NCBI GenBank assembly: GCA_019635875.1
Contig: JAHBYP010000003.1
Coordinates: 62,001-126,000, forward strand
DNA length: 64,000 bases
Reading direction: 5' to 3'
Source of the DNA: Alphaproteobacteria bacterium
GTDB taxonomy: Bacteria; Pseudomonadota; Alphaproteobacteria; Reyranellales; Reyranellaceae
Shown: in pieces, positions 1-7,951 of the stretch
How the letters are laid out: the number at the start of each line of letters is the position of its first letter
Position numbering within the stretch: position 1 is the stretch's first letter
Position numbers and translations under genes: made by a program
Notes under the pieces: generated by a model
Told to the model about the DNA's origin: nothing
Databases searched by the model: none
The model's input: the letters and a program-made list of their open reading frames with translations, nothing else

Positions 1-491
1 CAGCCGGTATCCGACAGCGTGACGCATATGGTCGAGAACCAGCGCGAGTACTTCATCACGTGGCGCAGGCGATTGATGCCGTCGCGCTGCACCAGGCCCA
101 TGGTGCCGGCGTAGAAGTACGGCCACACCGTCTCACTGCCGTGCCGCGCGGCCTTGGCGATGAACTGCTCGGCGACGGTGTCGAGCGCCTCCTCCCAGGA
201 GATGCGCGCGAACTGGCCCGAGCCCTTGGGGCCCACCCGCTTCATCGGATACTGCAGCCGGTCCGGGTGATGCACGCGCTGGGAGTAGCGCGCGACCTTC
301 TCGCAGATCACCCCGGCGGTGTAGGTGTTGCGCCGCGAGCCGTGCACGCGGCCGATGGTGTGGGCGTCGAGCCGCTCGACCTCCAGCGCGCAGGTGCTGG
401 TGCAGTCGTGCGGGCAGACGGAGTTCACCAGGACTGGCTTTTGCCTGGCCTCGGCGACCTTGCCGGGCCGGGCGCTTCCATCAGGGGCCAT
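1..491 (-). CDS. Molybdopterin oxidoreductase, N-terminal part (cut by window edge)
   Basis: The minus strand encodes the first 163 residues of a molybdopterin-dependent oxidoreductase. After a short lead of about 20 residues comes CPHDCTSTCALEV, with a fourth Cys about 30 residues on in GVICEKVARY; this is the Cys cluster that binds the N-terminal [4Fe-4S] centre (Molybdop_Fe4S4 domain). It is followed by the start of the large molybdopterin domain (SWEEALDTVAEQF, HVMKYSRWFSTICVTLSDTG). No Tat signal is visible, so a cytoplasmic enzyme is inferred. The ATG at 491 gives the only compact start ahead of the Cys motif. Substrate cannot be told from this part; the rest lies outside the window. 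Confidence 0.85.
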   Translation of the reverse strand, partial: MAPDGSARPGKVAEARQKPVLVNSVCPHDCTSTCALEVERLDAHTIGRVHGSRRNTYTAGVICEKVARYSQRVHHPDRLQYPMKRVGPKGSGQFARISWEEALDTVAEQFIAKAARHGSETVWPYFYAGTMGLVQRDGINRLRHVMKYSRWFSTICVTLSDTG

Positions 492-578
492 GGAGATAGA
501 CGCTCCGCAATAAAGTCGCCCATCATACCGGGGGGTGACCGACCGAGAAAGCACCCAGTCCTGGAGGGGACAATCGCA

Positions 579-779
579 TTGTCATCCGCTGATTCCGACG
601 CGCAGGTCGCGCGCCGGGCGCTCCCCGGCGACGCCCCTGCCCTTCGCGCGCCGATGCGCGCCGCCTACGCCAGATGGGTGCCGCTGATCGGCCGCCAACC
701 CAAGCCGATGACCGCCGACTACGACAAGGCGGCGCGCGATCATCTGGTGTTCGTCGCCGGCGCGCCGAGGCGTAGATAG
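579..779 (+). pseudogene. Truncated GNAT-family N-acetyltransferase (N-terminal remnant)
   Basis: A 66-codon frame starts at TTG 579, 8 bases after a good ribosome site (GGAGGGGA, 563-570). It contains APALRAPMRAAYARWVPLIG and RQPKPMTADYDKAARDH, which match the first helix and conserved RAAY-WVP-IGR-P-PMTADYD block of small GNAT acetyltransferases (about 150 aa). After ARDH the family resemblance stops and the frame ends within 11 residues, so the acetyl-CoA binding half is missing. I read it as a 3'-truncated gene with an intact start; whether the peptide is made is unknown. The next gene starts 2 bases after the stop, so the deletion may have joined two loci. Confidence 0.6.
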
Positions 780-781
780 CC

Positions 782-1663
782 ATGCTCGGCGTGCCGATCT
801 GGCGTGACGCCGCGGTCCCGCTGGGCCGAATCGTCAATTATCGCATCGTGTGGGCGGCGCTGGCGATGATCGTCGGCATCGACGGCATTTCCATCGCGAT
901 CTCCAAAGGCCGCGACCTCGGCATCTTCCAGATCCTCATTCCCGCGGTGCTCTGCGCCGTCGCGGGCGTCTTCGCGCTGTGGCAACTCTGGCTGATCGTG
1001 GCCGCGGCGCGACGCACGATGCGCGAGGGCGGCGGCCTGTGGTTCGCCAGCCTCGCCATTGCCGGCGCCGCGCTCGGAGCCGCGGCCATCGCCGGCATCC
1101 TGCATGTGAAGGCGGTGCCGCAGCTCGCGGAGATGTGGGACATCCATCACGGCGACGAGCGGTTGAGCGACCTGCGCCTGGTCGTTTCCGGCCAGGGCCG
1201 TGTCCTGATCGTCGACGGCACCTTGGGCATGGCCGCCGCCGTGCAGGTCAAGGCTGTGCTCGACCAGAACGCGGCCGTGCGCACGGTCGTCATGGGCGGT
1301 CCGGGCGGCCGCGTGGGACCGGCCTACCAGATCGCCCGGCTGATCCGCACACGCGGCCTCGACACGCGCGTGGAACGCCGATGCTACTCGGCCTGCACCG
1401 TGATGTTCCTGGGCGGCGTGCGGCGCAGCGTCGGCCCGCGCGGCGAGTTGGGTTTCCATCGGCTGAGCTTCCCTGGCATGGACGATGCGGAGCTCGCCGA
1501 CGCCAATCGACAACTGCGCGACTTCATGAGCTTCGCCGGCCAGGTCAGCGCACCCTTCGTGCGCAAGGTGATGGAGACACCGTCCGAGTCGATCTGGATT
1601 CCGACGACCGAGGAGCTGCTCGACGCCGGCGTGATCCATCGCAACGACGCGCCCCGGCAGTAG
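782..1663 (+). CDS. Membrane-anchored ClpP-like (crotonase-fold) serine protease homologue
   Basis: A 293-aa protein. The first ~110 residues carry about three hydrophobic segments (near 20-38, 47-76 and 85-108). The rest is a soluble domain resembling the periplasmic ClpP-like proteins of COG3904: a GGPGGRVGPAYQIA turn (about 172-185), which resembles the oxyanion glycine loop, then ERRCYSACTVMFLGG, where Ser203 is the likely nucleophile, and GELGFHRL with a candidate catalytic His. Topology would put the protease-like domain on one face of the inner membrane, probably periplasmic. Activity and substrates are unknown; proteins of this type are often called hypothetical. The ATG at 782 lies 2 bases after the preceding remnant. 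Confidence 0.7.
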   Translation: MLGVPIWRDAAVPLGRIVNYRIVWAALAMIVGIDGISIAISKGRDLGIFQILIPAVLCAVAGVFALWQLWLIVAAARRTMREGGGLWFASLAIAGAALGAAAIAGILHVKAVPQLAEMWDIHHGDERLSDLRLVVSGQGRVLIVDGTLGMAAAVQVKAVLDQNAAVRTVVMGGPGGRVGPAYQIARLIRTRGLDTRVERRCYSACTVMFLGGVRRSVGPRGELGFHRLSFPGMDDAELADANRQLRDFMSFAGQVSAPFVRKVMETPSESIWIPTTEELLDAGVIHRNDAPRQ

Positions 1664-1689
1664 CAGGGCGATGGCCTATGACATTTCGT

Positions 1690-1795
1690 CTCCTCCCTTC
1701 CCCGGCTGGGGGTTGGCTGTCGAAGACGAAGACGGCCTCGCGAGACAGATCGCGTCTGCGATCACCCTGCCCGTCCGGGGAAGGAGAAGCCAGGG
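1690..1795. repeat. Degenerate copy of the TTCCCC palindromic repeat
   Basis: The 217-base gap 1664-1880 holds arms CTTCCCCGGCTGGGG and GTCCGGGGAAGGAG around a core that includes GTCGAAGACGAAGACGG, the same core word found in the better preserved copies at 17040 and 32828. It is more diverged than those. Nothing else is seen in the gap. Confidence 0.5.
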
Positions 1796-1883
1796 CCACT
1801 CGGCCATACGCGATCTCCCCCCGGCAGTAGCGACCTCGGATTCGCCCGGCTACAGTCGACGGCGAGAGGAGACGCCTATCGTG

Positions 1884-3518
1884 ATGATTCCGCCGGGCCG
1901 CAGCTACGAGCAGGCGCAGGCCGAGTTCCGCTGGCCGAGGCCGGCGCGCTTCAACATCGCGCGCGCCGTGTGCGACCGCCACCCGGCCGCGTCGTTGGCC
2001 ATGATCGTCGAAAACGCCGACGGCTCGGTGCGTACCTGGACGTTCGGCGAGCTCAACCGTGCCAGCGCGCGGCTGGCCAATGCGCTGAAGGCGCGCGGCG
2101 TCAGCAAGCGCGACCGTGTCGGCGTGTTCCTGTCGCAGGGCGCCGAGCTGGCGATCGGCCATCTTGCCTGCTACCGCATGGGCGCGATCGCACTGCCGCT
2201 GTTCACCTTGTTCGGCGAGGAGGCGGTCGAGTATCGCGCCGCCAATGCCGGCATCTGCGCCCTGCTCACCGACATGTCGCAGCTGCCCAAGGTGCTGGCG
2301 GTGCGCGAGCGGCTGCCCGAGCTGAAGACCATCATCGTCATCGGCGCCGGCAGGCACGCGGCCGACTTCCTCGACTACGACATGCTGGTCGATGCCGCAT
2401 CGGACTCGTTCCCCGCTGTCGACACGGATGCCGAGGACCCGGCGCTGCTGATCTACACCTCAGGCACGACCGGTCAGCCCAAGGGCGCGCTGCATGCCCA
2501 TCGCATGCTGCTGGGCGTGATCACGGCGATCAACCAGTGGGCCGATTTCTGGCCCAGGGGAAACGAGGTGATGTGGACGCCGGCGGAATGGGCATGGATC
2601 GCCGGTCTCTACGATGCGCTGTTCCCCGCCTGGTACTACGGCACGCCGGTGCTGGCGCATCGCTTCGCCAAGTTCGACCCCGAGCGCGCCTTCCACATGC
2701 TCGACAAGCACCGCGTCGGCGTCGCCTTCATCCCGCCCACGGCGCTCAAGATGATGCGCCAGGTCGAGAACCCGCGGCAGCGCTTCGACTACGACGTGCG
2801 CTGCGTCTACACCGGCGGCGAGGCGATGGGCGAGGAGCTGCTGCAATGGGGCCGCGATGTCTTCGGCTCGACCATCTCGGAGGGCTACGGCCAGACCGAG
2901 ATGAACCTGATGCTGCTGAACTCGCCCAACTGGTTCCCGGTCAGGCCCGGCTCCTGCGGCCGCGCCGCGATCGGCCGCAGGGTCGCGATCGTCGACAGCC
3001 AGGGCAAGGTCCTGTCGCATGGCGAGGAAGGCCAGATCGCCGGCTGGCGGCACGATCCGGTGGTCATGCTGGAGTACTGGCGCAACCCCGAGGGCACGGC
3101 GAAGAAGTATGCCGGCGACTGGCTGCTGACCGGCGATCTCGGCCGCATGGACGACGAGGGCTACGTCTTCTTCAAGAGCCGCGACGACGACGTGATCACC
3201 TCGGGCGGCTATCGCATCGGGCCGGGCGAGATCGAGGAGTGTTTGATCAGGCATCCGGCGGTGGCGATGGCCGGCGTCGTCGGCATCCCCGACCCGGTGC
3301 GCACCGAGATCGTCAAGGCATTCGTGCAGCTGCGTCCGGGCGTCACCGGCGACGAGGCGCTGAAGCGCGACATCGCTGACTACGTCAAGACGCGGCTGGC
3401 GGCGCACGAGTATCCGCGCGAGGTCGAGTTCCTCGACACCTTGCCGCTGACCACCACCGGCAAGATCCTGCGCCGCGAGCTCAAACGCATGGATGCCGAG
3501 CGCAAGGGACGGCCATAG
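1884..3518 (+). CDS. AMP-dependent acyl-CoA synthetase (medium-chain/acetyl-CoA synthetase type)
   Basis: A 544-residue adenylate-forming enzyme that would activate a carboxylic acid with ATP and CoA. The P-loop LLIYTSGTTGQPKG, the A5 motif EGYGQTEMN, the A7/A8 region LTGDLGRMDDEGYVFFKSRDDD followed by SGGYRIGPGEIEE, and the C-terminal TTTGKILRREL with its catalytic Lys are all intact. The closest architecture is the ACSM/acetyl-CoA-synthetase-like group; exact acid unknown. An in-frame GTG at 1881 and the ATG at 1884 both follow GAGAGGAGA (1864-1872); I prefer the ATG. The frame stays open well upstream through repeat DNA, which I do not count as gene. It stands alone with no operon partners. 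Confidence 0.9.
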   Translation: MIPPGRSYEQAQAEFRWPRPARFNIARAVCDRHPAASLAMIVENADGSVRTWTFGELNRASARLANALKARGVSKRDRVGVFLSQGAELAIGHLACYRMGAIALPLFTLFGEEAVEYRAANAGICALLTDMSQLPKVLAVRERLPELKTIIVIGAGRHAADFLDYDMLVDAASDSFPAVDTDAEDPALLIYTSGTTGQPKGALHAHRMLLGVITAINQWADFWPRGNEVMWTPAEWAWIAGLYDALFPAWYYGTPVLAHRFAKFDPERAFHMLDKHRVGVAFIPPTALKMMRQVENPRQRFDYDVRCVYTGGEAMGEELLQWGRDVFGSTISEGYGQTEMNLMLLNSPNWFPVRPGSCGRAAIGRRVAIVDSQGKVLSHGEEGQIAGWRHDPVVMLEYWRNPEGTAKKYAGDWLLTGDLGRMDDEGYVFFKSRDDDVITSGGYRIGPGEIEECLIRHPAVAMAGVVGIPDPVRTEIVKAFVQLRPGVTGDEALKRDIADYVKTRLAAHEYPREVEFLDTLPLTTTGKILRRELKRMDAERKGRP

Positions 3519-3606
3519 GCAGAATTGACGCCTGATGGCACAATGCGTGCGGGGAGTTGACGGGGGATCGACTTGGCGGCCGGGGGATCGGCGCGGGAGG
3601 GCTCCA

Positions 3607-4119
3607 ATGGCGACTCTGGACAAGAACAACTACAAATCGGTACCGGCGATCGGTCAGTTCGACCGCATGGCCTGCTGGGCGGCGTGTCTGGCGTGGTGGC
3701 TCAAGGCCGTCAAGGACGGTCGGCCGTCATGGACGCAGAGCCAGGTGATCAGCGAGTACGACAAGCATACTGAAGCCGATGGCGGGTTCAATCCGCAGAC
3801 GCTGATCGACGTGTTCAAGAACGACAGCCGGCTGAAGATCTCCGCCGGCGTGTTCAAGACCTCGCAGTACCGCGGTCGCGGCCTGCCCCTGGGCGACAAG
3901 CCGGTCATGATCGCCTACAACCACCCGCAGGCCGGCACGCACATGAACGTGCTGTTCGGCCAGGTCAATCGCGACGTGATCGCGATGGAGCCCTACCACC
4001 CCTATCCGGGCAAGGACGGCCAGCGCACCGGCATCTTCGTCGATCGCAACGTCGACTTCTTCATCAAGAATTCGCCCAACATCATCCTCGCCTGGCCGAC
4101 GGTGACGTTCGGATCCTGA
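3607..4119 (+). CDS. Papain-like cysteine protease (C39/C70-like), no signal peptide
   Basis: A 170-aa single-domain protein. IGQFDRMACWAACLAWW carries the oxyanion Gln (16) and nucleophile Cys23 in the CWAAC form typical of papain-like C39/AvrRpt2-type proteases; GTHMNVLFG supplies the catalytic His112 and VIAMEPYHPY sits where the third polar residue normally lies. There is no signal peptide, ABC transporter or GG-leader substrate next to it, so it is not a bacteriocin exporter domain. It looks like a free-standing toxin or effector-type protease, by inference only. ATG 3607 follows GGGAGGG at 3594-3602. Confidence 0.7.
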   Translation: MATLDKNNYKSVPAIGQFDRMACWAACLAWWLKAVKDGRPSWTQSQVISEYDKHTEADGGFNPQTLIDVFKNDSRLKISAGVFKTSQYRGRGLPLGDKPVMIAYNHPQAGTHMNVLFGQVNRDVIAMEPYHPYPGKDGQRTGIFVDRNVDFFIKNSPNIILAWPTVTFGS

Positions 4120-4131
4120 TACCGAGTCCCA

Positions 4132-4199
4132 CTGTCGTCGCGAGCGCAGCGAGAGATCCAGGGATGGGCCTGGATCCCTCGCTGCGCTCGGGATGACAG
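4132..4199. repeat. Palindromic repeat, family A (CGAGCGCAGCGAGGGATC)
   Basis: Two inverted arms of about 28 bases (core GAGCGCAGCGAGAGATCC and GGATCCCTCGCTGCGCTC) separated by about 10 bases, lying between two convergent genes. Further copies occur at 5315, 21426, 35210 and 63882. It can form a long hairpin and might act as a bidirectional terminator. Confidence 0.85.
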
Positions 4200-4209
4200 G
4201 GAGAGTTGA

Positions 4210-5292
4210 TCAGGCCGCGCGCTTGCGGCGCATGGCGTCGGAGTAGCGCGGGCAGACCTCCTCGGCGAAGCGCGTCATCATCGTCTGGCGCAGCGCGATC
4301 GGCGTGCCTGGCGTGGCGCAGGACACCATGAAGTAGTTGAAGCCCAGCGCCGCCAGCTGGTCGATGCGCCGGCATATCGTCTCGACGCTGCCGACCAGAT
4401 TGGAGTCGAGGAACGGCCCGAGTTCTTCGGGGTCGGTGAGCTTGCGAAGGTTGGCGAACATGCGGCTGAAATCCTGGTACTCCGGGATGTCGGCCCAGGG
4501 ATTGGCGTCGGACTCGTAGTGATTGCACTGCAGCTCGAAATACGGCGGGTAGTACCGGCGGCCCAGCGCGCGGGCCTCCTCGTCGGTGTCGGCGATGAAC
4601 AGCTTCACCGAGATCGGCAGGATGGCGTCGTTGGCCTTGGCGCCGGCCTTCGCCCGCCAGCGCTCGAGGATGCGCGCCAGCAGCTTGTCGGGGAAGGTCG
4701 CCAGGCAGATCGGCGCGATGCCGAGCTCACCCATCACCTCGGCGCTGGCCGGGCTGCCGATCGCGCCGTAGAAATGGATCTTCTTGTCGACCGGCTCCGG
4801 CCGCAGGCGGATCGGCTTGTCGATCTTCCAGAAGCGGCCGTCATGGCTGAAGGTCTCGCCGCTCAGCCCCTTCTCCAGGATGCGGTAGCACTCGGCGAAG
4901 CGTGCCCGCGCCTCGTTCATGTCGACGTTGTAGGCGTCGTACTCCATCCTCGCCGTGCCGCGGCCGATACCGAGATGCAGCGTGCCCCTCGTCATGCTGT
5001 TGAGCATGGCGATCTCCTCGGCCAGCCGCACTGGGTGGTACCAGGGCAGCACGAGGACCGAGGTGCCGAGCGACAGCTCGGGGAACGCCGCCGCGATATG
5101 CGCCATGAAGAGCAGCGGGCTGGGCGTCGGGTAGTAGTCGCTGAAATGATGCTCCAGCAGCCAGGCCGCGTCGTAGCCGAGCCTGTGGCAGAGCGCGCAG
5201 TCCTCCATCACCTCGCGATAGAGGTCCTGGTCGGACTTGCGCACATCGCTGGCCGGCGCGGCCTGGAAGCCGAAGGCGATATCACCACGCAT
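4210..5292 (-). CDS. LLM-class flavin-dependent oxidoreductase (bacterial luciferase-like)
   Basis: A 360-aa TIM-barrel monooxygenase of the luciferase family. Visible family features are AWLLEHHFSDYYPTPSPL early on, LGTSVLVLPWYHPVRLAEEI, GRGTARMEYDAYN in the flavin-binding region, and LVGSVETICRRIDQLAALG near the C-terminus. These enzymes use reduced flavin (FMNH2 or F420) to oxidise a variety of carbon substrates. Substrate not identifiable here. It is flanked on both sides by family A palindromes and is followed by a small unknown gene on the same strand, so the two may not be co-transcribed. Confidence 0.88.
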   Translation of the reverse strand: MRGDIAFGFQAAPASDVRKSDQDLYREVMEDCALCHRLGYDAAWLLEHHFSDYYPTPSPLLFMAHIAAAFPELSLGTSVLVLPWYHPVRLAEEIAMLNSMTRGTLHLGIGRGTARMEYDAYNVDMNEARARFAECYRILEKGLSGETFSHDGRFWKIDKPIRLRPEPVDKKIHFYGAIGSPASAEVMGELGIAPICLATFPDKLLARILERWRAKAGAKANDAILPISVKLFIADTDEEARALGRRYYPPYFELQCNHYESDANPWADIPEYQDFSRMFANLRKLTDPEELGPFLDSNLVGSVETICRRIDQLAALGFNYFMVSCATPGTPIALRQTMMTRFAEEVCPRYSDAMRRKRAA

Positions 5293-5314
5293 CGTGCGAC
5301 TCTCCCGCGCTGTC

Positions 5315-5380
5315 TGTCATCCCGGGCGCAGCGAGGGATCCAGGGAAGGGCCTCGATCCCTCGCTGCGCCCGGGATGACA
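5315..5380. repeat. Palindromic repeat, family A
   Basis: Inverted arms TGTCATCCCGGGCGCAGCGA... (5315-5340) and its complement (5355-5380) separated by 14 bases. It sits between two same-strand genes, unlike the copy at 4132 which lies between convergent genes. Confidence 0.85.
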
Positions 5381-5388
5381 ATGCGTCG

Positions 5389-5799
5389 TTACAGCTTCTG
5401 CTCAAGCATGAGGCCGAGCTTGTCGCCGCGCAGCACGCGGTCCTGCACATTGGTGTGCGGCAGGTGGTCGAGCGTCAGCACGCCGTCCTTCAGCACCGCC
5501 CAGCGGTCCGGGTTCCTGTTGTTGCTCTCGTTCTGGATGACGATCTTCTTGATGCCTTCCTTGATCGCCGCGCGGCCCATCTCGTCCTTGTTGATGCGGC
5601 CCAGCCCGGCGACCAGCGGCTCGAAGTACATGTCGGGCCAGTGGGTGTTGTACTTGTCGGACTCCTTGTCGAGCGCCAGCGTGTCCCACTTGACCTCGAC
5701 AGGCACCGGATAGCCGGCGGCTGCATGGATCTTCTTCAGGAGCGGCGGATAGTAGCGCTCCTGGAACTCCGCCACCGCCCTGCGTTCAACCATCCCCAT
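5389..5799 (-). CDS. Conserved-looking hypothetical protein, 136 aa
   Basis: A soluble, charged 136-residue protein starting MGMVERRAVAEFQERYYPPL. It has no signal peptide, membrane segment or Cys motif. Sequence features such as PVEVKWDTLALD, NTHWPDMYFEPLVAGL and IVIQNESNNRNPDRW read like a folded alpha/beta domain, and codon use matches its neighbours. I do not recognise the family. A purine-rich AGGGGTG lies just upstream of the ATG. Its 3' end abuts a palindromic repeat. Confidence 0.7.
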   Translation of the reverse strand: MGMVERRAVAEFQERYYPPLLKKIHAAAGYPVPVEVKWDTLALDKESDKYNTHWPDMYFEPLVAGLGRINKDEMGRAAIKEGIKKIVIQNESNNRNPDRWAVLKDGVLTLDHLPHTNVQDRVLRGDKLGLMLEQKL

Positions 5800-5856
5800 G
5801 GGACACCCCTCCGTGAGTTTTCCCTATCCGAAGTAAAACGCCGTCGCGATTACGGG

Positions 5857-7272
5857 TCAATGACGCCAGACCTCGATTCGTACGATCCAGGTCGTCAGAC
5901 TCGATCCGGTGAGCCGATTCTTCAGGCTGGCGTCACGATCAAGCCCGAAATCGCGCGTCGCGGCCAGCGTCCGGCCCGCGGTCGAGCGCGCGACCCCTTC
6001 ATTCAGATAGGAGATGCGCCCGAAGCTCTGGTCGCGCACCACCACCACCGGCTGGCCGGTCAGCGCGCAGCCCTCGTCCACGCGGGTGCGGCCGACAACG
6101 CACAGGCCGCGCTTGCGCAGGCCGTGCTCGATCACCGGCTCGGAGGCATAGGCCATGGCGCCGCTCGGCGCCTGCGCCAGCGTCCAGTCGATCGCATCCG
6201 CGTAGGGAATCGCCAGGTTGCGCTTGAATGGGTATGCGGTGCCGAAGCGCAGCGTGATCAGGACGGCAAGCGTCGGCACGACGGCGGCGAGCAGCAGGAA
6301 GGTGCGGGCGATCGGCGCATACCGCCCGAAGCGGAAGATTGCCAGCACCAGCACCGCGCTCAGCCACGGCGCCACGAATAGCAGGCTGCGCGGCTGGGCA
6401 TTGCCGATCAGCGTCAGGGTGATCGCCGCCAGCCCGGCCAGCAGCAGCGCGATCTGCTCCAGCTCCGAGGCCGTGCGCCACGACCGGACGGCCAGCCACG
6501 CGGCCACCAGCGCTGCCACCGCCGGCGGTGCCACGGCGGCGACGAAGGACAGGCCCAGCCGGTTGCCGGCGAAGTAGCCGTAACCCAAAGAGAGCGCCGC
6601 CGAGAACGGTCCGGCGTCACGCACGGCGCCAACGCTGTCGATGATCCGCAGCAACGCCCAGGCGCTGGGCAACGCCATCACCGCGACGGCGGCCAGGAAC
6701 GGCGCATCCTGCCGGCGGTCGAAGCGGCGCTGTATGCCGTAGCGGTGCAGGCCATAGGCCAGCGCCGGGACCACGCCGAGGAAGCTGGTCATGCCGGCCA
6801 GGCCCAGCAGGACACCGGCACCGAGCGAGGGCCTTCCATCGAGCAGCACGCGGCGCAGGAAGAGCGCCGTCAGCAGCGCGAACAGGGGATACCAGCGCAG
6901 GCTGTCGCCGACGCCGAACAGCAGTGGACAGGCGGCGAAGAGCGCGATCACCGTCCAGCGCCGTTGCGTGATCTGGCGCAGCACGAGGTCGAGCGCGGCG
7001 AGGAAGGCCAGCGCCGACAGCAGCATGGCGACGACGCGCAGGGCCGGTGGGCCGAGCCCGAGCGCCGAGAGTGCCGCGAACAGCACGCTCGACAGCGGCG
7101 GGTGGATGTCGCCGCCGTCGAAGCCGGTGACGATGATCCGCCGGACGCCGAGCTCCTCGATCGCCAGCAGGGTGTGGATCTCGTCGTCGAAGGGCGGACG
7201 GAGATAAAGCCCGCCGGCCAGGCCGGCCAGCAGCACGGCCGCGAGGAAGCCGAGCGCCTCGCTCCGCCTCAC
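5857..7272 (-). CDS. Polytopic membrane glycosyltransferase-like protein (GT39/ArnT type)
   Basis: A 471-aa protein with about ten hydrophobic segments and a short C-terminal soluble tail. PPFDDEIHTLL after the first membrane segment is the acidic first-loop motif (DE) typical of GT-C glycosyltransferases of the GT39/PMT/ArnT superfamily, which use polyprenyl-phosphate sugars. GDIHPPLSSVLF and LRWYPLFALL also fit this fold. The GTG start at 7272 overlaps the stop of the DUF1489 gene by four bases (GTGA), showing translational coupling. Acceptor unknown. Confidence 0.75.
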   Translation of the reverse strand: MRRSEALGFLAAVLLAGLAGGLYLRPPFDDEIHTLLAIEELGVRRIIVTGFDGGDIHPPLSSVLFAALSALGLGPPALRVVAMLLSALAFLAALDLVLRQITQRRWTVIALFAACPLLFGVGDSLRWYPLFALLTALFLRRVLLDGRPSLGAGVLLGLAGMTSFLGVVPALAYGLHRYGIQRRFDRRQDAPFLAAVAVMALPSAWALLRIIDSVGAVRDAGPFSAALSLGYGYFAGNRLGLSFVAAVAPPAVAALVAAWLAVRSWRTASELEQIALLLAGLAAITLTLIGNAQPRSLLFVAPWLSAVLVLAIFRFGRYAPIARTFLLLAAVVPTLAVLITLRFGTAYPFKRNLAIPYADAIDWTLAQAPSGAMAYASEPVIEHGLRKRGLCVVGRTRVDEGCALTGQPVVVVRDQSFGRISYLNEGVARSTAGRTLAATRDFGLDRDASLKNRLTGSSLTTWIVRIEVWRH

Positions 7273-7697
7273 AGCAGCCCGAGCCGCTTCAGCTCGGCGG
7301 CCATGTCCGCCGGCATATCGGCGGTATCGCCGCGCGACAGGTCGGGCGGCGCGCGCTCGTCCTCCATGTAGCGCCAGCCCTGGAAGGCCTTGAAGGCCAC
7401 CGGCGCGGTCGGCACGATGGTGCGCTTGACCTTGATGCGGCAGAATCTGCGGCCCTCGTCGTCGGTGTCCTCCTCGAAGCCGACGAGAAGCTGACGGCAG
7501 CGCATCACGCCCTTGATGATCCAGTAGAGCGAGCCACCGTCGAGCAGGTCGACCGAGCGCCTGGGCGTGTTGCGGGTGTAAACCCAGTGCGGCGTGCGCG
7601 GCGCCATGCCGCGCTGCTTGCGACGCTGGGCCTGCAATGACTTGAGATGGGCGAGATCGGAGACGCCGACGGCGAGCTTGATCAGGTGAAGCGGCAT
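7269..7697 (-). CDS. DUF1489 family protein
   Basis: A 142-aa soluble protein beginning MPLHLIKLAVGVSDL, with TPHWVYTRNTPRRSVDLLDGG and GWRYMEDERAPPDL. These blocks match DUF1489 (COG5458), a family widespread in Alphaproteobacteria whose function is not known. It is full length for the family (about 140 aa). It overlaps the following GT39-like gene by four bases and is divergent from the alpha-2-macroglobulin gene, with a 254-base intergenic region between. Confidence 0.88.
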   Translation of the reverse strand: MPLHLIKLAVGVSDLAHLKSLQAQRRKQRGMAPRTPHWVYTRNTPRRSVDLLDGGSLYWIIKGVMRCRQLLVGFEEDTDDEGRRFCRIKVKRTIVPTAPVAFKAFQGWRYMEDERAPPDLSRGDTADMPADMAAELKRLGLL

Positions 7698-7951
7698 GGT
7701 CGGCCAGATTCATCACCAATTGCGCGACCGCAACACATTTCAAACATTTTCCACCCATACCCAGTATGATGTTGCGTGATCGATCCGCGTCGGGTCGAAT
7801 CGCAGCTGATGGGCAGGGTCATGCAAGCGTTTATGCACGCGCGACCGAGCGTCGGATTGATCGACGAGCCCCGCCCCGTTCCCGCGATTGTCCACTCCTC
7901 ACGGCGCCGGCTCTCCGTCCGGCGGCGCGAGCGCGTTCGCCAGGTGAGACC

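Noticed and set aside
60..578. The plus-strand frame upstream of the GNAT remnant as a longer N-terminus
   Set aside because: It is the antisense of the molybdopterin oxidoreductase gene; the ribosome site and homology both begin at 579.
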